From NCBI GenBank assembly GCA_946497585.1, contig CAMMLF010000052.1:1-10991 (forward strand): DNA of 10,991 nucleotides. Reading direction: 5' to 3'. A model generated the notes under the pieces. That model did no database searches and was not told the DNA's origin. It saw only the letters and a list, made by a program, of their open reading frames with translations. Every line of letters starts with the position of its first letter. The first letter of the stretch is position 1. Both the position numbers and the translations under genes were made by a program. This DNA is from an uncultured Clostridium sp. (GTDB lineage Bacteria; Bacillota; Clostridia; TANB77; CAG-508). Shown in pieces: positions 6,932 through 10,991 of the stretch.

Positions 6932-7987
6932 TTATTTTTCTTGAATATTAGCCTGTGGCTCAGGATTATCTTTATTATTTTTTAATTCTGTACCAGAATT
7001 TTTACTATCTTTACCTTCTTTTTTCTTGTTGTCGTCCTTTTCTTTGTTCTTTTCATCTTTATTTTGCTCTTTTTCATTTTTCTTATCCTGATTTTGTAAT
7101 TCTTCAGGATTATAATTTTTGTTCATAATTTCTATTTGAATTTGAACTTTTTTCTTAATTATTTCTGACCTCATAATTAAAAGAGCTGCAATTAAATATA
7201 CATAAGCAATTAGAGTGTACATTATTTGGAAATATGGTATTACAAATCCTGTAAACATATTTACTATTAAGTAAATTGCATTTAGTATTACTGGTAAAGT
7301 AATGGCAGAAATGCTCAAACTATATAAAGCACCATATTTGAATGGTATTCTAATTAATCTACTTACTATAAATCCTAATAGTGAAAGTGCAATAGTGTCT
7401 AATATAGCTGTTAGGAAATATGTTAAAAATGTAGATATGAATATTACTGCAAATATATTTGCTAAAATATTATATGAGTTTTCTCCTGAAAACATATTTA
7501 CTATATAGTCTTTGTTTATTTCGTTTAAATCAATTGTATTGCCTAGTTCTTCATAGGTTTGTGTCGTAATGCTTGTACTATTTTGTTGCTTTAAAAGCAC
7601 GTGTTTTTTAGTAAAAGCTACTGTTAATCCATCAAAATCTCTTATTTCATCTTCACTATAAGTTTCTGAATTAGTTAAAATGATTTTAAAATCAGTATAT
7701 TCGTGATTTTCTATTGTTACATCTGTTTCACTATCTAACACAAACTCATTATTCTCAAAATAGAAGTTTGGCACATTACTACTAAAATATTCTATTCCTT
7801 GATCAAGGAGTTGTGAAACTTTTATAATTGAAGCTGCTGACATAACTAGGGCAAATAATAGCATTAATTTTATTAGATACATCATTGCTCTACCTAGTCC
7901 TTCTGATGCAATAATGTGGTATTTGTCAAAGTCAAATATACTCATTTTCATTCTTCTAAAAAATGAAAGTCTTATTTCTTTTTCCAT
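6932..7987 (-). CDS. DUF1189-family multi-pass membrane protein with charged C-terminal tail
   Basis: The N-terminal pattern (RLSFFRRMKMSIFDFDKYHIIA, followed by a helix) resembles the DUF1189 family, which includes Bacillus YvdJ; the function is unknown. I see one hydrophobic helix at about 34-57, an extracellular-looking polar domain at about 60-170, then hydrophobic segments at about 173-208, 220-244 and 248-272. Residues 296-351 form a highly charged Lys/Glu/Asp/Asn-rich tail, probably disordered and cytoplasmic; many family members end soon after the last helix. The ATG is supported by AGGAGG 6 nt upstream; Met13 and Met15 are less likely starts. It lies between a class A PBP and ftsH on the same strand. 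A job in envelope maintenance is only suggested by this context. Confidence 0.8.
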   Translation of the reverse strand: MEKEIRLSFFRRMKMSIFDFDKYHIIASEGLGRAMMYLIKLMLLFALVMSAASIIKVSQLLDQGIEYFSSNVPNFYFENNEFVLDSETDVTIENHEYTDFKIILTNSETYSEDEIRDFDGLTVAFTKKHVLLKQQNSTSITTQTYEELGNTIDLNEINKDYIVNMFSGENSYNILANIFAVIFISTFLTYFLTAILDTIALSLLGFIVSRLIRIPFKYGALYSLSISAITLPVILNAIYLIVNMFTGFVIPYFQIMYTLIAYVYLIAALLIMRSEIIKKKVQIQIEIMNKNYNPEELQNQDKKNEKEQNKDEKNKEKDDNKKKEGKDSKNSGTELKNNKDNPEPQANIQEK

Positions 7988-8111
7988 CAGTTTCCTCCTG
8001 ATTTTTATTGTATTAAAAATTTTATGGATTTTTACTAAAAAAATTTATCATTAATTTTTGTAAATACTATGTATTTTCTGAATATTATTTGTAACTTTTA
8101 AATTATTATTC
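7988..8111 (-). promoter_or_regulatory. Leader region of the DUF1189 gene
   Basis: This very AT-rich stretch holds the AGGAGG ribosome site (7994-7999). I see no strong sigma-A promoter. TACAAT at 8008-8013 on the minus strand could be a -10 box, but the sequence 17 nt upstream is a poor -35. The gene may depend partly on read-through from the PBP gene. Confidence 0.35.
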
Positions 8112-8143
8112 GACATGCATATTAAACACATAATATGCATGTC
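8112..8143. terminator. Perfect 13-bp hairpin after the PBP gene, probable terminator
   Basis: GACATGCATATTA (8112-8124) pairs perfectly with 8131-8143 around a 6-nt loop. It starts 9 bp beyond the PBP stop codon. On the minus strand it is followed by GAATAATAATTT rather than a continuous T run, so termination may be weak. It could instead protect the 3' end of the PBP mRNA. Confidence 0.55.
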
Positions 8144-8152
8144 TATATTGAT

Positions 8153-10864
8153 TTAGTCATCATCCACTACTTCATTTGCAACTGTGTTACCCCCAGTTGT
8201 TGTATTTCCGCCACCAACAGAATTAGTAGCTCCGCCACCAGTTGTTGTATTTTCACCAGCTGTATTTGTATTTGAACTTCCTCCAGAGTAACTATTTACA
8301 GTAATTGTAATAGTTGCACCTTTTGCAGCTTTAGTAGCACTTTGTTTTAAAACTATTCCTTTTGCTTTGCTACTATCTTCATTTTCTAAAATCTTTACAA
8401 CAAATCCAGCTGCCTCTAATGATTTTTTAGCTTCTGCTTGGGTCTTACCAACTACATTTGGTACATCAATTTCTTGAGCTGTTGTATGAACATTGCAAAC
8501 TTCTGTAGGTGGTTCTGTTGTATTTTTTAAACTATGTGTTGTCCAGTTTCCTGCTTTTTCTGTATCTATTTCTTCTGTATATACTCTTTCTTCTGTATCT
8601 GGACAGAATTCTGTTGCAACTTTATTTGTTTCTTTACAAATTGTTACTGTTGTATGTCCATCACAATCTGCTGGAACTGTACCATTTACAAATATTTCAG
8701 TATATGTGTTTTTACATTTATCTGTCGCTTTTTTACCGCTATCTAAACATATTTTAGCTGTAACTATATTATCTGGTTCTGTAAAGTCTTTCACCTCTAA
8801 ATTTTGATGAATTACTTTATTAACATCAAACCATATTTTTGCTGCCATATTGCTACCACCAACTGATGCCTCGTTATTATCATAACCATACCAACAAGCT
8901 GTTGCATAATATGGTGTAAATCCACAGAACCATCTATCATTTGCTGATGAAGATGTTGATGTTTTACCTGCAACCGCCATATTACCTAATGTGTTTCTAT
9001 ATGCAGTAGCTGTACCACCAGAGCCTTTAATTGGTCCTGTTAAAATAGATGTTAATATATATGCATTTCCTTCTGACATAACTCTAGTTTTTTCTTGATT
9101 TGCTTCTATTACTGTGTTGCCGTTTTGGTCAACAAGTTTTGTATAAAATGTTGGTGTAATATATACTCCACCATTTGCAATCATTGCATATCCTGCTGCC
9201 ATTTCTAGAGGCGTTACTGTTTGAGTTCCTAGCGCTAAAGATAATCCTTTATAAGAATCATCCACAGTTATACCTATTTTTGCTAAGAAGTCAACTGCAT
9301 TGTCTATACCTTGTAATTGTAAAAGCTTTACTTCTGGTATATTTTTTGATTTAGTTATAGCTTCCCTGATTGTCATTATACCTTCACTTCTATTACTATC
9401 ATCTTTAGGTGAATATTTTCCACTAACATCTGGAAAATCAGTTGGGCTATCATCAAATAATGTTGATGCTACTATTGTACCATTTTCAAGGGCTGGTGCT
9501 ATATTTACTAAAGGTTTGAAAGCTGAACCAGCGCTTCTTTCAGTTGTCATTCTGTTAATTCCTAAAGTATCTAATCCTTCGCCAAGTCCACCTACACCTG
9601 CAACAACATATCCAGTTGAAGGTTCTATTATAACAATAGCTGATTGTACTTTAACTTGTACTCCATCTACTGTTCTTGTTCTATCATAGTTGCCACTCTT
9701 ATACGCATCTTCTGCTGGGCCTTGAATATCTACATTTACTGTTGTATAAAGTGTGTAACCACTGTTAATTAGCATTTCTCTAGCTTCTGAATATGAAATA
9801 TCTTCTCTCTCTGACATTTCAGATGCCACTTGATTTATAGCTGCAGCTGCATGGTATGAAAGAGTATTGTTACCATTTGATGCTGAACCTTTTGTAAATG
9901 TTAAACCATTATCAACTTCTTCTACTGCTGAATTATATTCTTCTTCAGTTATTTTTCCTTGGTCATACATTTGATAAAGTACTGTTTTAGTCCTTGATTT
10001 AATTTCTTCACTATTATCCACAGCCTCATTGAATGGGTCGTAGCTATTTGGTGAATGGTTAATACCTGCTAAAAATGCTGCTTCGGCAATATCTAGTTCA
10101 CTTGCTTTTTTGCTAAAATAGTAATTAGCAGCAGATTCTACACCTTTTACTTCAAGACTTCCTGATTGACCTAAATATATTCTATTTAAGTATCTTTCAA
10201 GTATTTCGTCTTTATCAAGCATATTTTCAACTTGTATCGCTCTAGACCATTCTCTTATTTTTCTTTCAATACCAGCCCATCCACCTCTTGCATCATCATT
10301 CATAGTAATTTTAACAAGCTGTTGAGTAATTGTACTACCACCAAAAGATGCCTCTTGGCCAGTTATAACAGATATGCCATAATTCAAGATTGCATTTGCA
10401 GTTCTTATTATGTCAATACCGCCATGTTCATAAAATCTTTTGTCTTCTATTGCAATAAATGCATCTGGTAATTTACCCATTTCAGAAAGTGTAACTTTTT
10501 TGCTAATTTCATCTCCAGTAAGTGTAGTGATTTCATTTCCAGCCAAATCAACTATTTTTAATCCACTATCACTCAATAATTGCTCTTTTGTAATAGACCA
10601 TTCATCACTAAAAAATATTGCTGAAAATACTGCAATTCCTGCAATAATAAGTAAAAATATTAAAATTATAAATATTTTAAAAGCAAGCCATAATTTAGGA
10701 TGTTTTCTATTTTTTTTCTTATCTTCTTTCTTTTTTTGCTTTTCTAGTTTTTTTATGTCTTTGTCTTTTTTTGTATTAAGCTTTGTGACATTTTTGTTAC
10801 TAGCTTTTGTAGTGTTTTTTGCCTTGTTATTAGTATTTGTATTTTTCTTTTTATTATTACTCAT
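8153..10864 (-). CDS. Class A penicillin-binding protein 1A with PASTA domain
   Basis: This bifunctional cell-wall synthase polymerises lipid II into glycan strands and cross-links the peptides outside the membrane. A Lys/Asn-rich cytoplasmic tail (1-57) precedes one transmembrane helix (about 59-85). The GT51 glycosyltransferase has EDKRFYEHGGID (140-151, catalytic Glu140), GGSTITQQLVK (175-185), RKIREW (201-206) and ERYLNRIYLG (223-232). The transpeptidase has SAFK (Ser447-Lys450) and SKN (506-508). Its third motif is KTS (634-636) where KTG is expected. A linker (about 700-796) holds a duplicated Cys/His pattern. One PASTA domain follows (about 798-857), and the protein ends in a Gly/Ser/Thr/Asn-rich tail closing with acidic residues. 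At 903 residues it fits long clostridial PBP1A/ponA proteins. The ATG at 10864 has GGGAGG 6 nt upstream. The gene appears to have its own promoter. Confidence 0.95.
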   Translation of the reverse strand: MSNNKKKNTNTNNKAKNTTKASNKNVTKLNTKKDKDIKKLEKQKKKEDKKKNRKHPKLWLAFKIFIILIFLLIIAGIAVFSAIFFSDEWSITKEQLLSDSGLKIVDLAGNEITTLTGDEISKKVTLSEMGKLPDAFIAIEDKRFYEHGGIDIIRTANAILNYGISVITGQEASFGGSTITQQLVKITMNDDARGGWAGIERKIREWSRAIQVENMLDKDEILERYLNRIYLGQSGSLEVKGVESAANYYFSKKASELDIAEAAFLAGINHSPNSYDPFNEAVDNSEEIKSRTKTVLYQMYDQGKITEEEYNSAVEEVDNGLTFTKGSASNGNNTLSYHAAAAINQVASEMSEREDISYSEAREMLINSGYTLYTTVNVDIQGPAEDAYKSGNYDRTRTVDGVQVKVQSAIVIIEPSTGYVVAGVGGLGEGLDTLGINRMTTERSAGSAFKPLVNIAPALENGTIVASTLFDDSPTDFPDVSGKYSPKDDSNRSEGIMTIREAITKSKNIPEVKLLQLQGIDNAVDFLAKIGITVDDSYKGLSLALGTQTVTPLEMAAGYAMIANGGVYITPTFYTKLVDQNGNTVIEANQEKTRVMSEGNAYILTSILTGPIKGSGGTATAYRNTLGNMAVAGKTSTSSSANDRWFCGFTPYYATACWYGYDNNEASVGGSNMAAKIWFDVNKVIHQNLEVKDFTEPDNIVTAKICLDSGKKATDKCKNTYTEIFVNGTVPADCDGHTTVTICKETNKVATEFCPDTEERVYTEEIDTEKAGNWTTHSLKNTTEPPTEVCNVHTTAQEIDVPNVVGKTQAEAKKSLEAAGFVVKILENEDSSKAKGIVLKQSATKAAKGATITITVNSYSGGSSNTNTAGENTTTGGGATNSVGGGNTTTGGNTVANEVVDDD
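8480..8752 (-). repeat. Duplicated Cys3-His module encoded in the PBP linker
   Basis: Residues 705-739 and 742-795 repeat one pattern: I-C-x10-C, then later C-x2-H-T-T. The first unit uses Cys706, Cys717, Cys734 and His737; the second uses Cys743, Cys754, Cys790 and His793. Shared words are K-x-A-T before the second Cys and P shortly before the third. It lies outside the membrane between the transpeptidase and PASTA domains. Confidence 0.75.
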
Positions 10865-10935
10865 TTACTACCTCCCAAATAAAATATGTACGTAGCATTT
10901 TTTAAATATATTTTAGACAAAACTACTTGAACAAT

Positions 10936-10964
10936 ATTATATTACAAATTTACAAATAATACAA
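10936..10964 (-). promoter_or_regulatory. Sigma-A-type promoter of the PBP gene
   Basis: On the minus strand TTGTAT (10964-10959) is followed by exactly 17 nt and TATAAT (10941-10936). The start of transcription would be near 10929, giving a leader of about 65 nt with GGGAGG at 10871-10876. The two hexamers and the spacing are the same as in the hydCBA promoter. Confidence 0.75.
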
Positions 10965-10991
10965 TCTTTTGACCAATTATTTTAACTATTA

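Noticed and set aside
8153..8290. Possible repeat or decayed coding sequence at the 3' end of the PBP gene.
   Set aside because: The Gly/Thr/Asn-rich words are in frame, and such low-complexity tails are common at the C-terminus of class A PBPs, so it is normal coding sequence.
10440..10895. A 151-codon plus-strand frame at the N-terminal end of the PBP gene, rich in Phe and Leu.
   Set aside because: The hydrophobic product is the complement of the Lys/Asn-rich tail and membrane segment of the PBP, a typical shadow frame.

Overview
The window comes from a low-GC, anaerobic, fermentative Firmicute, most likely a member of the Clostridia. The evidence is the AT-rich coding style, strong AGGAGG-type ribosome binding sites, a HydABC-type [FeFe] hydrogenase, and a class A penicillin-binding protein with a clostridial-looking Cys-rich linker and a PASTA domain. 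I cannot name a genus from the sequence. All seven protein genes lie on the minus strand, so the biological order runs from high to low coordinates.

From the right edge, a good promoter at 10936-10964 drives a 903-residue class A PBP (10864-8153). A perfect hairpin follows it at 8112-8143. Next is a DUF1189-family membrane protein with a long charged tail (7987-6932). Its stop is followed at once by a possible promoter and then ftsH (6807-4993). The gap between ftsH and tcdA is filled by a nested inverted-repeat element of about 321 bp that is clearly more GC-rich than its surroundings. tcdA (4645-3890), the tRNA t6A dehydratase, ends at a bidirectional terminator (3849-3877).

The left third is the hydrogenase operon hydC-hydB-hydA, read from a near-consensus promoter at 3790-3818. 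HydC (NuoE-like) and HydB (NuoF-like, with extra ferredoxin domains) form the NADH/flavin electron-input module. HydA carries the catalytic H-cluster domain and runs off the left edge after 402 codons. Together they should form a cytoplasmic NADH- and ferredoxin-linked hydrogenase that disposes of fermentation electrons as H2. A separate 126-bp inverted-repeat element sits between hydC and hydB, inside the operon, and begins on the last base of the hydC stop codon.

The genes themselves are mostly conserved housekeeping or energy genes. The least explained parts are the two unrelated inverted-repeat elements, a duplicated Cys3-His module in the extracellular part of the PBP, and the KTS replacement of the PBP's KTG motif. 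I saw no tRNA, rRNA, CRISPR array, transposase gene or phage gene.
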